Source: Tulasnella sp. 424
Taxonomy: Eukaryota; Basidiomycota; Agaricomycetes; Cantharellales; Tulasnellaceae
DNA: 64,000 nucleotides
Direction of reading: 5' to 3'
NCBI GenBank assembly: GCA_019633425.1
Contig: WSUB01000170.1
Location: forward strand, 216 to 64,215
The position numbers were made by a program, and so were the translations under genes. The notes under the pieces are model-generated. The model saw only the letters and a list, made by a program, of their open reading frames with translations, had not been told where the DNA came from and did not search any database. Shown here piece after piece: positions 9,651 through 20,508 of the stretch. Every line of letters begins with the position of its first letter. Within the stretch, counting starts at the first letter, position 1.

Positions 9651-10955
9651 ATGACCCATATCAACGACCTTCCTCCGGAGCTACTTTCCACAATTTTCTC
9701 GATCATCTTCAAGCTTTCTGAGGGAACTCTACCCGAGCCCACAAGACGCCGATCTCACGAGCTTCTCGATATCCTCCTTGTGTGCTGGCATTGGAATTAT
9801 ACGGCGCGTGCGACTCCCGGGCTATGGACGACCATGTATATCACAAATGAACCCGGGGCGGTCCAGCGAGTCCGGCGATATTTGGAGAGCTCAGGAGACC
9901 TTCCTTTGGATGTTGTCATCTCATCCACGAATGGAGACGAGCAAGTGCAAGAAGCCGAGGCAGCGCTTCAAATGCTCAGCAATCATTCCACGAGATGGCG
10001 CTCGCTCTCGACTTCGCTCACAACTACCAAGCTCAATGGGAGTCTTGGGATGACACTTCCTCATCTATCCTCGTTCTCGTTCAGCTATTCTCTCCCTTTA
10101 CCCGAGACAATCCCAGTCGTAACCCTCGATACACCAAAGCTCGAGACCCTAATCGCCCCCGCCGAATCTGTAATCTTCAAACACGAGTCATTGCCGGCTC
10201 TCAAACGTCTCGATATTCTATTTCTTTGGGGCTTCGAAAGTTGGGTATGGAGGTTGTTGGGGGCATCGCAATCGTCGCTGGAATCCTTGGTACTCTTGGT
10301 ACTCCGTTGGGACCAGAGGATCTGCATGAGCAAATTGAAATTCGAGGAAACGAATGGCCATGGGACGGCTGTTTCGTCTTTGCCAGTGCTGAGAAGTCTC
10401 GAGATTCGTGCACTGTCCGACTGGGAGTGGAGCACCCTTCGATTCGCCACGATGCCCTCCTTAACGCAACTTACCTTGGACCTCGACTTCTTCCCCATAT
10501 TACGAGACTGTCGGCAATTTCTTCCTACCCTCATTTCTCTCCAGTCCCTTTCCATATGCACCTATTCCTCCTCCAACGTTGCGGATACGATCAATGTCTT
10601 TCTGGAATTAGCCCCGAATGTGACTTCGCTCATCGTAACGGACAAGTCAGGCTGTTTCGCCGCCGATGAGGAGCATATGGTCGCGCCACTCGTGTTGACT
10701 TCGGCTGCATCGTCCAGAGAACCATTGGCTGGAAAGAACCTGGAGGAGGTCCACCTTCTGAGGGTTCCCACATCTGCTGGGAAGCTGAAGCAGCTTGTAG
10801 ATCTTCGAGCGGGCCGTCTGAAGAAGGTGGTGCTTACCAAAGGGTGGGATGTCGCTCAAGAACGACCGGCTGCAAATCGGGATACGGATAACTTGATCCT
10901 GGCATGGTTGAAGGATAGAGTCACGCTCGAGGAAGTGGAAGGAGACTGGGATTAG
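9651..10955 (+). CDS. F-box protein, array copy 5
   Basis: Single-exon protein of 434 residues starting MTHINDLPPELLSTIFS, so the start matches copies 1 and 3 exactly. F-box in residues ~5-70 (SHELLDILLVCWHWNYTA, TPGLWTTMYI). The rest has leucine-rich strands such as LPVLRSLEIRALSDWE and MPSLTQLTLDLD. The C-terminus keeps KGWDVAQERP and VTLEEVEG, extended by DWD. It is intermediate in divergence between copies 1-3 and copies 4 and 6. A likely substrate receptor of an SCF ubiquitin ligase. Confidence 0.9.
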   Translation: MTHINDLPPELLSTIFSIIFKLSEGTLPEPTRRRSHELLDILLVCWHWNYTARATPGLWTTMYITNEPGAVQRVRRYLESSGDLPLDVVISSTNGDEQVQEAEAALQMLSNHSTRWRSLSTSLTTTKLNGSLGMTLPHLSSFSFSYSLPLPETIPVVTLDTPKLETLIAPAESVIFKHESLPALKRLDILFLWGFESWVWRLLGASQSSLESLVLLVLRWDQRICMSKLKFEETNGHGTAVSSLPVLRSLEIRALSDWEWSTLRFATMPSLTQLTLDLDFFPILRDCRQFLPTLISLQSLSICTYSSSNVADTINVFLELAPNVTSLIVTDKSGCFAADEEHMVAPLVLTSAASSREPLAGKNLEEVHLLRVPTSAGKLKQLVDLRAGRLKKVVLTKGWDVAQERPAANRDTDNLILAWLKDRVTLEEVEGDWD

Positions 10956-11383
10956 CGGCGCCTTGAATCCAATACCTCGACTTGTGAGTAATGGATCGCT
11001 TCTTGGTCTTAAAATTACTCAACACCATCTTGCAGAAGCAGACACAGGCTTTCTCGTCGAACTCAGACCTTCGATGGTGAAATAGAAACGATTTGCTTCA
11101 AATTTGACCGTAAGAGTACTTCGATTGGTAGTAGTTTGGTTGGAGGCTGTCCGTTGCCAGAACCGGCCGAACCCTGACTATGGCCACTGCGGGAACCCCG
11201 CCGAGAGGGTTCGAACCTGCGAAGCTGATCTAAATTGCTGCCGTTACGAGAGTGCTTTGTCAGACTTGGGCATCGCCTTTGAACGCGGGCTTGTGGCCGA
11301 TACTTGGCGTTCTTGGCGTTCGCGGGAACAAAAGATACAAAACACCAGCCATTTTTTAACATGCTCCGTACCTCGGATTGAAG
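10956..11383. other. intergenic region, no gene seen
   Basis: About 430 bases with no convincing gene. GGGTTCGAACC at 11208 resembles a tRNA B-box, but no matching T-stem or A-box is present. Confidence 0.5.
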
Positions 11384-12703
11384 ATGGCCTCCGTCGACAA
11401 ACTTCCACCCGAAATACTCTCCATCGTCTTCTCTCTCCTCTTTCGGTCCGTCAAGGAAGACCTTATCCCACTGGTGGACAGCCAAGCGTACGAACTCCAC
11501 GACATTCTCCTCGTCTGTCGCCGCTGGAACAAAGTGGCTTGTCAAACGCCGTCTATATGGACAACAGTTTACGTTGGAAACGACGAGGATTCGTGGCTAC
11601 GAGTTTGGAGATGCATAGAGCGGTCGGGGGACTTGCCACTTGACATCGTCTTCATGTCTCTGCGCGATGACGAGGTTCTCGATAGAGTGGACGTTGCCTT
11701 GAAGGCTCTGATCCCTCTGGCCTCGCGGTGGCGTTCACTCTCACTCCCCTATATGGTGTATGAGATAAACGAGCTACTCGGTAGTACAAGTCTTCCGAAC
11801 CTTATCGAGCTCTTCCTCCTCCCGATTTCGCAAGAGGACGAAGACTATTCCAACGATACCAGAGTCTGTATCGATGCCCCCAAGCTGGAGACTTTGCTTA
11901 TCAAGAGTTACGAAGTATACTTTCACAACGACCAGTGGCCTCGTCTAAAGAGCTTGGAAGCTCGCGGGTTCTGGGGCTGCGAAGAATGGTTGTGGGGTTT
12001 GTTGGGGTCGTCGCAAGAGACGTTGGAGAGACTTGTTCTACGGCGCGATGATGGCGTAATCGACGTAAACAACCAAGGATTGGAGGAGCAGTTTGGAGAG
12101 CAAATAAATTGCAGTCGGCTTTCAGCTTTGACAACTCTCGAAATTTCTGGAGTGGAGATGGAAAATTGGAGCGCGCTTCGATTTGCGGAGATGCCATTGT
12201 TGAAGCATCTCATCATCGCGCAAGAGGTTTTCCCTAGGACGAAGGAGCTTGAAGAACCAGTCCCCACTTTTTCGTCGTTGGATTCCCTCAGCATATCTAC
12301 GGACATGGCTTCCGACATTAAACGAGCAATCGAGTTCCTCCTGCCTCTCGCCCCTAATATCGCATCGCTCACCCTTCACGATGGCACCGGGCAACACGCA
12401 ACAGCAGCAAATCACTTGCTAGTCCCAGTCCTGCGGCGAGACGAAGCTACTTCGGAGCCGCTCTTTTGCAAGAAGTTGGAGGAACTGACGCTCGGCGGAG
12501 ACTGCACGCCCGTGGATAAGCTTAAGGATTTGGTGGAGCTTCGAGGATCTATGATCAAGAAAATTTCTTGCGATGGAGGACTGTGGGGGGATGATGATCA
12601 GGTTGAGGAGAGAAACTTGGAGGAGCATAAGCAACTGTTAGAGTGGCTGGAGGAACGAGTCGAGCTGTCGGGTGTGAAAGGCTGGTGGGACGGGGAATGC
12701 TAA
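11384..12703 (+). CDS. F-box protein, diverged array copy 6
   Basis: Single-exon protein of 439 residues from ATG 11384 (MASVDKLPPEILSIVFSLLF). The F-box covers about residues 4-65 (YELHDILLVCRRWNKVACQT, PSIWTTVYVGN). Leucine-rich strands follow, with the same framework as the other array members (APKLETLLIKS, WPRLKSLEARGFWG, APNIASLTLHD). The tail is acidic (QVEERNLEEHKQLLEWLEER) and ends ELSGVKGWWDGEC. It is the most diverged plus-strand member but clearly colinear with them. Probable SCF substrate receptor. Confidence 0.88.
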   Translation: MASVDKLPPEILSIVFSLLFRSVKEDLIPLVDSQAYELHDILLVCRRWNKVACQTPSIWTTVYVGNDEDSWLRVWRCIERSGDLPLDIVFMSLRDDEVLDRVDVALKALIPLASRWRSLSLPYMVYEINELLGSTSLPNLIELFLLPISQEDEDYSNDTRVCIDAPKLETLLIKSYEVYFHNDQWPRLKSLEARGFWGCEEWLWGLLGSSQETLERLVLRRDDGVIDVNNQGLEEQFGEQINCSRLSALTTLEISGVEMENWSALRFAEMPLLKHLIIAQEVFPRTKELEEPVPTFSSLDSLSISTDMASDIKRAIEFLLPLAPNIASLTLHDGTGQHATAANHLLVPVLRRDEATSEPLFCKKLEELTLGGDCTPVDKLKDLVELRGSMIKKISCDGGLWGDDDQVEERNLEEHKQLLEWLEERVELSGVKGWWDGEC

Positions 12704-13128
12704 AGGAGTGTTTCCCATGAGCTTTCTTCTTCACATCGCCTTAAGGGGCGACGTTTGTTCTCTTCTCCTTTTTTCGACTACAGAGACGCCGATTTGTTCA
12801 ATCCACGCTTCTTCAGTTTTGAGTTCAGTGTAGGTAGATGTTTACATGTCAGTGTTTGCACCGGCTCCTCTCCTCCTCATTCGTCCCCGAAAATCAATCA
12901 CGTACAGTACAAGAGATCTGCCAAAATTTGTTAACGTTTGTTCGTTTTTTATTTTCCAACCAGCGCCTGGCTTTACTGTTGCGGGAGAGGTCTGCGAGGC
13001 ATTTTACATCACGTGGTTGTACCGCGCCACCTTCGAGAGTCCCCGAAGCTGTGTTCAAAATGCCGTAAGTCGAAATCCAATAAAAAGGCTTGAGCACAGA
13101 CACACGTTCAGACTCGAACCTCCAACCC
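12704..13128. other. intergenic region, no gene seen
   Basis: No convincing reading frame. It holds the 3' flank of the F-box gene ending at 12703 and the presumed promoter of the next gene. No TTACGTCAT/CACGTG module of the array type was found. Confidence 0.5.
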
Positions 13129-15069
13129 ATGCATGGCCCGTATCCGTCGGTCGAGCAATGCGCAGCGAGCTTTGATGCGACCTTTCAAGGTCTGCAGGAC
13201 CAGGTGTCGGACACGAGGTAACGGATCACCCCTCAACCCCAGTGCATTTTGTCTGACCGTGACTATTATCTCAGCCCCGAAACCCCACTAGAAATTATGA
13301 ACCTTAGACTTCAAAGTAGGGTCAACTTCAAGACTTTCTTCGATAACTCGGTTCGCGACAGGACTGTCAAGCTTATCCGGGAGCGGAACACCCTCATTCC
13401 CATAGGGAAACTTCCGGCTGAACTACTCGGACTCATTTTCTACCTGGTACTATTCACTCCGAGCGGTCGAAGGTGGAGTCGGTTCGTGCCGAGGATAACA
13501 ACTTTGGGAGCAGTCTGTCGGTGGTGGAGAGACATAGTCCAGCAGACACCATCGTTTTGGGCGCAGATATCGTCAACGGATCACGCGGACTTCGTCTCAG
13601 AGGCGCTGGAACGATCTCACCAGGTTCCTCTTCACTTAACATACATCGGCAGATATGCGGATGGGCCAAAATCGCCATTCTTGGACAAAGCGCTCCCGCA
13701 CCTCCACCGCTGGGAATCTGTGGCGATACACCAACCAAACGTTATCGCAGTTGCGACATACTTCAGCCTTCCAGCCCCTGCACTCAAAGCTCTCCGCCTG
13801 TCGACCAGGAGTGAGCAAGCCACCCAACCTGTGGTTTTCGGCAATCTATTTGGAGGAGTGCTTGAAAACTTGGAGGAGTTTCGAGTCGCTTCGTGGAAGG
13901 AGATAGACTGGAGGGTTGTCAGTTGCAGGCGACTACGCGTGCTTGACATCGAACGAGAAAATTTCCTCGACATGGGCGTGATATTCAACATCCTCTCTGC
14001 AAATCCGTCTTTAGAAGTCCTCCGCCTTCATACACTCCACTTCAATCCGTACACGACCCCCAACCCACTCCAGGCTTCCATCTATCTCGACCACCTAAAG
14101 GAGCTGACCCTGACGGATTTGATGGAGACTCCGGAGTATAGAATCTCAGGGAATGGTGCCCTGATTACCCATATTCTCCAACGTGTCCGATTCCGGACTG
14201 GAATCCCGTTCATCATGGGGTTGGGGCTTGAGACTGGCCCTCCGTCCACCCCTGAGGCCTTCATGAGCCTAATACCCAATCCGGTGGAAACTCTCGCCAG
14301 TCTCTCTCGAAAAGACAATGGCCTCCAAAGGGTGGACGTCAACGTGTGGTTTGGGGAACGGTTTCTGTTCGAGATACGGGAGGACCCCCACTCGAAGCCC
14401 ATCTTCTCTATCTCCATCCAGAGTAATGATTTACCCCGGCGCCTAGCAAAGGACTGGACAACGGAAGCGCTAAGAGGAGGAGCAGGGACTCCTATGGGTC
14501 TCCGGCTTCATGTCAGAAACCGCGGATCGGAGTTTCCTTTAGACGAGATCTTCGAATTTCGATCCTGGGAGTCAGTTGCGAACTTGTCCTTGGATGGCGG
14601 GTTCCAAACCCCATCTTCCATCGGTCCTGACCTCTTACGCCTCCTAGCAACTCCTTGCATGTCGGAAGAGGGCAGAATGGTAATGCCATTCCCCAGACTT
14701 CGAAGCTTACGCATCTCCGGCCTCAGTGGTATCAAAGGGAAAGACATGCTGGCCTTCGTCCAGGCACGATTCGCTGAACCCGCGTCAACGGAGGCTGCGA
14801 TTCACGACAGTATCCCCGCTTCTCTGACGATTCATTGTGGAAATGGAGTTGGAGGTTGGCGGAGCAAATATATGGACAGGATACTGGAAGTACCAGGAGT
14901 CGAGGGGCTCAACGGGGATACCAACGATGGAGGCTCCAGGTTCTACCCGAGACCTGCGTCTCCGACCTTGTCCGGGTCTCACTGGCCACCGCCGTATGAT
15001 TACGGTCCGTCCAGGGGTCGAGTGCGGCGTGGCTCAGTGATTACCACTAGTGAACTTAGTGAGTGGTAG
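13129..15069 (+). CDS. two-exon F-box protein of a different subfamily
   Basis: Exons 13129-13217 and 13275-15069 give a 627-residue protein. The 57-base intron starts GTAACG and ends CTCAG, and the split codon AG|C keeps the frame. Without it, exon 2 has no ATG before residue ~38. The N-terminus (MHGPYPSVEQ) leads through a charged helix to the F-box at about residues 71-125: IPIGKLPAELLGLIF, then LGAVCRWWRDIVQQTPSFWA. The long C-terminal part has leucine-rich strands (CRRLRVLDIE, NPSLEVLRLHTLHF) and ends in a Pro/Ser-rich tail (YPRPASPTLSGSHWPPPYDY). This is the common Agaricomycete F-box layout, longer than the array genes. A degenerate fragment of a sister gene lies at 20174-20266. Likely SCF substrate receptor; the target is unknown. 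Confidence 0.88.
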
Positions 15070-15501
15070 GAAGATCCGGTCCCTGATGGAATGGAATTTT
15101 TGTAATTACAGATAGAATGTACTCCTGACAATCAAAATGTGAAGCCTGCCGTTGGATGTTTGGTCGGGTGCTTCACGATGCTCGGATATGATGATGGCCA
15201 CCGTGACACTCCACTTTCATAAATTTTACAGACAGATGGTTCGAGTCTTGCATCGAAGCTGCGGGCTGCATTAATCCCACATGATTTTTCGTACAAGCGA
15301 AGGGGAATAATTAAGAGAACAAGCTTCTAAGCTGACACTTCGGACTACATGTGAAATTACGTCCAGTCGTAATGTATTGCGACAAGGGAACCAGCTAGCA
15401 ACGGGAGAGCATAAAGGCTTCCGAACTCCTATCTCACGAGACATAGAATACAGGGAGAAATTTGAGAGGTTCTTAAAAGGGGAAGTCCGTAGCGGGCGGC
15501 G
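15070..15501. other. intergenic region between convergent genes
   Basis: Shared 3' flank of the plus-strand F-box gene ending at 15069 and the minus-strand gene whose stop is at 15502. No gene seen. Confidence 0.55.
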
Positions 15502-18225
15502 TCATGAGGAATCCCCACTTGGTGCTATTGTCATCTGCGTACTGCTGTTCTCAGACGGATTAAAGATGACTGGTTCGGGTGGGATTCTAGGATGAAGCTG
15601 GAACTCGGTTGTCGGGTCAGGAAGATCGACAGTCGAATGCCTGCGTTGGGGAAAGGGGAGCGGAGGGATCGAGGTTAGGCTTGCCTGCGTGTCAAGGCGC
15701 GCCTCTCACAACTCACCAGCCTCTCAAATGTCTCTCCAGCTCTCCACGCCTAATCCAGCCAGGGTAAACGCATATGTTGCACTTGAATCGGCATCGTACG
15801 TCTCCATTATTAGTCATTTCTTTCCGTTTGATTGCAGCAGTGTCTTCTGGAGAAAATACTTCCCAAGTACTCGACTGGAGCAGTTTGGACCGCATGGCGT
15901 TGGAGGCCTGAGGATACGTCGTCAATACTTAGAACCGGGTAAGACCCCTCTGTCACAAGTGCGCACCGCGTCTCTCCAATTCATTGCCAATTGCCATCCA
16001 GGGCAATGGAATCGGAGATCCATCTCGTCCATCTCGTCCGCGGTGGTGTTTGGATCCAGATTTGCTGCTGCGAGAAGAGCTGCTACCACGTTGCTTGCTT
16101 CATGACCGTAAGACAGACATTGGCACTTGTCCGGTGACGCGGGAAAGCGGGGACACCTGTGGGAGTTCAAATCATCCTTGCTACACACTGGTAGTCCGTG
16201 GGAGTCTGTCTTGCAGAAAAAGGTTGAAGTCGCCAAACCGATCTTGGAAAAGTCAGATTCGATAATAGAAGGGTCGACGTTCATAGCCCCTCCGTTGACC
16301 ATACGCTGTAGCAGGTGTGACTGGATTGCTTTCGCAGTCTTGGCTAGTTGATCAGGAATTGTATCTAAGGCTGACTGAAAGCTGTCTGCGCTGACAGCGA
16401 CCTCATTCGGCTGAGAAATGATGGCTTGAAATGACACCGAGTCGAGCAGGTTCCTTAGGCGAGGATGAAAGGCAGGGGAGACGGCTGACGTAGCCAAACA
16501 GGGCTTGATTACGCTTTCGGCAATAGCCTCCCGTTGTCTGATGACTAGATCACGGTCTCTCTGCAGGCGCCTCTCTTGTGCCCTGATTGTCAGGGCCTCC
16601 AGACTGGGTCGGATCGCCGCCCATCCTTGAAAAGTGCAAATCCGTCAGGCGTGCCCGACGGACGATCACCAAATCTGGAAACTTACTTCGCTCGGTAAGC
16701 GGCGTGGAAGTGTGGAGGAAACGGCTCTGGGCAACTGTCCAGTCTCGAACATCCTGAGGGTTGTAGCCAAGCGCCTCAAGTCTTGCAAATATTCTACAGG
16801 AGAGCGGCGGTTAACCACCCATATTCTCTGACGCGATATGAAACGTACTCATTCCGCCGCACTTGCTTCGCTTCCCTGTTCTGTGTCCTTTTGAGGATGG
16901 AGCTGTCCCGGTGCCAAGCTTTGCAGAATGTGCCATGGGTCATTATTTCTTCAGTCTCGCTCTTTCTCCTCTCTTTGAACTCCTGAATCTCGGCGTCACT
17001 ACCCTTCTTGCTGATAATAGCCCATTCGGCTCCAACGTCCTGTATGTCCTTGATTCGGTAATATTTTCCAGTCCATGAGGATCCAGCTGTATGGAGAAGA
17101 TTAAGGAAATCTTGATGAATTCAACAAGGATAACCACTTACTGTTGGAGTGCGGGAGCAGGTCGAGTAGCATGTTGACGTCTGGGACATGTGGGAACGCC
17201 TTCCGAGCCCTGAGCCCAATTATTAATCTGTGGCATGTAAATGGTGAGACGAAGCAATTAAATAAGAGGGATAAACACTCTTACATTACTCCGGCGCGGT
17301 CACATCTAGAGCATAGGCGAAGGCGATGGAACCAGTCAACGTTCGGAATGTTCGTCCTCGTACAGGTCTAAAAGGCCGACACATGTCAATACCTCACAGA
17401 GGTTTCACAATAGGTTTATTCACCGAGCAGTCCCTGGAAAACAAGAGCTGAGCCCATTGAGGCTCACTCTGATCCGGGGGGCAGTCAGGTACAGGGGGGT
17501 CAACTTCCTCTCTTGCTTCCCTCCATACACTAGCCGACGACTACGATGGAGAAAGGTAACTTTAGGTAAATAATGCTCAAATGAGCGGCGGCACTTGCCT
17601 TTGACATAAGGTGCGAACGAAGCATACGGTTGGTTCTAGCAAGCCGTAGGAGATCGAGGGGGTGAAGGTGGCTGAATATCTGCGAGCAAGGACGGTTAGG
17701 TGATGTCAATCTGGTTTAGAATCTTGGAGTCCACAAACCATGTATACAACGTCGGTAGGCAGCTTATCGAATAGAGTGTCAAGTTGTGCCTTAGCCTTCC
17801 CTTTCCCTTTCGCTTTACTAGTCGAGGAAGAGGATTTGCGAGGCTTCTGTTTCTTGCTCTGCGAGATCCGATAGTCGTCGTCTGATTCTGGATCTTCGAA
17901 ACGGATGGCCGTTAGCACTGATATCTGAAAAGGGTGTGGGTGAGTTCTTTGAACGTACCCTCGGCGGATTTGGCATCCGCTGCTGGGGTTGATGGCGACG
18001 GAGATCTAAGCTCTGTGCGCAATTTCTTCCTTGGAGGTTCTTCTGTATCGACTTCGACCTTGGCTGAAAGACCAATCCATGAGTGGACAACGCCAACCGT
18101 TCCCGCTAACCTGACGTACGTGTCGTGATTTGAACATCGTCCATTTGAGCATCGTCATCTGAATCTTGCTTCTCATACTTCACTCTTGTGCCTTTTCCTG
18201 TTTTCATTCGGGTTGCTACAGCCAT
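15502..18225 (-). CDS. 12-exon F-box / zinc-ribbon / C2H2 protein
   Basis: Exons, in coding order: 18225-18120, 18063-17959, 17893-17739, 17679-17599, 17540-17424, 17367-17285, 17227-17142, 17086-16849, 16793-16687, 16625-15967, 15907-15717, 15640-15502. Total 688 residues; all junctions keep frame. The basic N-terminus (PPRKKLR, then KAKGKGKAKA) could be a nuclear signal. The F-box is at ~111-150 (KLPTDVVYM|IFSHLHPLDLLRLARTN). Then come a four-Cys motif C187-x2-C-x16-C-x2-C210, a charged helix (KERRKSETEE) and a C2H2 finger C622-x2-C-x13-H-x4-H, whose last His lies in exon 12. Intron 4 uses a GC donor (AAG|GCAAGT); the neighbouring copy has GTAATG at the same place. Agaricomycetes carry many F-box proteins with this layout; the target is unknown. 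The ends of exons 10 and 11 are the least certain. Confidence 0.82.
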
Positions 18226-19179
18226 GGTGGGACTTGCTTTTGGGGTGGTGACAACGCCGTTGTGAGGTTGCTTTTCAAGGGGACACGTGACTCACGTGCT
18301 CCGGTTCTTGGACATCGATATCTCCGCTTCCGAGCCGCGGAGCCGTGCGCCGCGTACGGACCAGAATGAGTCAAGGAAAAGACTTCAACAAAAGACCAGA
18401 TGCCCTATGTACGCGATGCGCATAAAGTATTTTGAGTCATATCCTGGGCCTCGTGTTAAGAAAGCGATCTTGTGTTGGAATGCCGAATGACGGCTCGAAA
18501 GCGGAAATACCACACGGCACAGCCAAAGACCGAGGACGGAGCAAACAAATTACTCAGTGTCTCTACTATGCAACGAAGAGTAGTCTGATCCCAATCGAAT
18601 GTCTCATGAGTCGACGCGTCACTATTCCAGTCCAAGGGGGAAGGTGTAGATGTTCGTTTGTTGATGTTGCGGTCAAAGGGGCCATCAATCGACTTCCAAT
18701 GCCGAACTCGAGCGTGCAAGCTGCTTGTGCTATGGGCGTGTATGCATTTTTTTTCGCGGCCTTCCTATTATGTCCTTGGCCTCGGCGCCGTAGTCCAAAT
18801 TGGTCAGTCAAACGGGCATCATATCAGGGGAATACAGGCAACGGTACGCTGGTACCGTTGGTCTCTTATATAGAAGAGGCAATAGCAGCTCTAGGACCTT
18901 GAGAACGCAATCGCAAAATCACAGGGCAGAACCTGGGTCATGAAAACTCGATTTATACGGTGCGAGCGGACTGTCGGAAGCCGTCAACCTGGAGGAAGCC
19001 AGTCCAACGCGGTAGAGAGCAACCTCAGTCGGGATGGTACAATTGAGAAGTAAAATAACCTAGCTCCACGTCTGAGTCCACAGGTTAGACAAAAGGGAAA
19101 AGAGGGGTAAAGTGGGTTAGAATAAAGACGCGAATACGGGTATTAACCCAAACTAAAGCGATAAATGTCCGTCACCCTC
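18226..19179. other. intergenic region, no gene seen
   Basis: About 950 bases between the start of the F-box/zinc-ribbon gene and the stop of its truncated copy. Open frames here are uninformative, with no domain-like sequence and no splice structure. Confidence 0.5.
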
Positions 19180-19959
19180 TCAACCGTCCTTCGAGAACAG
19201 CAGAGCAGCCCACTGAGGCTCGCTCTGGTCAGAAGGACAGGTAAGGATAGGAGGATACACGTTTCCTCTCGCTTCTTTCCATATAGAGGCAGATGCCTAG
19301 CATGATGTCGGGGTTTAGCCAAGTTCAGTCACTGAACGAAGCAAGCCATTCATTACCTTAGACATAAGATGCGAGCGAAGCATTTGGTTGGTTCTTGCGA
19401 GCCGTAAAAGATCAAGCGGATTGAGGAAAATAAAAATCTGTAATCGGGGGTTTGAATCGTGCCCGGACAGCAAGACAAGGCAGGCGGGCACTGACTTTGT
19501 ATAAAACGTCGGTAGGCAGTTTATCGAATAGCGTGTCGAATTTCGCCTTTGCTTTGCCTTTGCCTTTCGTAGGTTCTCCAGCGGGGTTACGAGCAACCCT
19601 CTTCTTCCCCTGTGATAGTTCGTAGTCTTCTTCGTGTTCGACTTCTTGCGAAAAGGCAATTCAGCGTTTGTTTCTACGGCTGCTTCGGCGTGCTCAACGC
19701 ACCTGGATCTGGTTGTAAGTTCTCCGTAGGAGCTGTTACAGCTTTGGAGGGTCGTTTTTTATACGTTCGTGATCTCTTCCATGGTGGCTTAGGTTTTCCG
19801 TACAGGTAGCCTAAATGGGAGGGGTTTGAGCGGAAGAACCCCATCAGTTGCGGAACGAACTGTACGCGATGTTGACTACAGAGCCTCACCGATTTTAAAG
19901 CCATTCACTTCATATTCGATCCATTTTAATCCGTTTGCTTCTTTGCGCACTCCTTGCAT
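19180..19959 (-). pseudogene. truncated copy of the F-box / zinc-ribbon gene
   Basis: Exons 19959-19890, 19810-19703, 19644-19496, 19437-19357 and 19296-19180 are homologous to the first five exons of the gene at 18225-15502, with the same intron phases and identical lengths for exons 4 (81) and 5 (117). It keeps the F-box (DKLPTDVLYK|IFIFLNPLDLLRLARTNQ) and the Trp/Pro motif SDQSEPQWAALLFS. A TGA replaces the last codon of exon 5, and the next donor and all later exons are missing. What remains would be a 174-residue protein without the zinc ribbon or the C2H2 finger. It may be a pseudogene or a short F-box protein; the perfectly kept splice sites and frame leave the second option open. Confidence 0.78.
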
Positions 19960-20173
19960 TGGACTATGAGAGAGCTCAGTGCTTGGGTCGAGAGGTGTTG
20001 GCTGCCAGAATGTTTCAAGAAACCCGTGACCTTTTCCACGCCACGTTCTCCCATGTTGGTTTGCTGTGGCAACACGTTACCGCCACTGGCCTCGAACAGG
20101 CCATAGGGTAGCGAGACGCATAGCCTAAGCTTATAAGACCGACTCGGCCTTAAAATGCAACTCCAAAACTATG

Positions 20174-20266
20174 TCTTCCCTCGGTCTTAATCTATTACGG
20201 CTTCTATCGACCCCTTGCTTGTCGGAAGAAGGCTGCAGAGTGGTGATGCTCTTCCCCAGTGTTCGG
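20174..20266 (+). pseudogene. relic of an F-box gene like the one at 13129
   Basis: About 93 bases read SSLGLNLLRLLSTPCLSEEG and then FPSVR, colinear with SSIGPDLLRLLATPCMSEEG and FPRLR in the gene at 13129 (near bases 14614-14700). Nothing else of the gene is recognisable around it. It is a fragment left by duplication and decay. Confidence 0.7.
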
Positions 20267-20508
20267 AAAGAAATAAGCTCGTGGTGAATATGCTATCCGG
20301 AATCATTGTGCAACGTGTATGTGTGCATATATAACCGCACAAGGCCCTAGGCATCCTGATAAATCGGTGAGAAGTATGACGTACAACATGATTTCCACGA
20401 CAAACTAGACCACCAGCTACTTCGATAGGAAGTTGACCAGATAGGAAAGTATACAGTACGAGTGTGCGGTGGTTAGTGAGCTCATAAGGTCATACGACTT
20501 GAGCGAAT

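Noticed and set aside
11200..11240. GGGTTCGAACC as a tRNA T-arm
   Set aside because: The flanking bases do not form a five-pair T-stem and no tRNA body is present.
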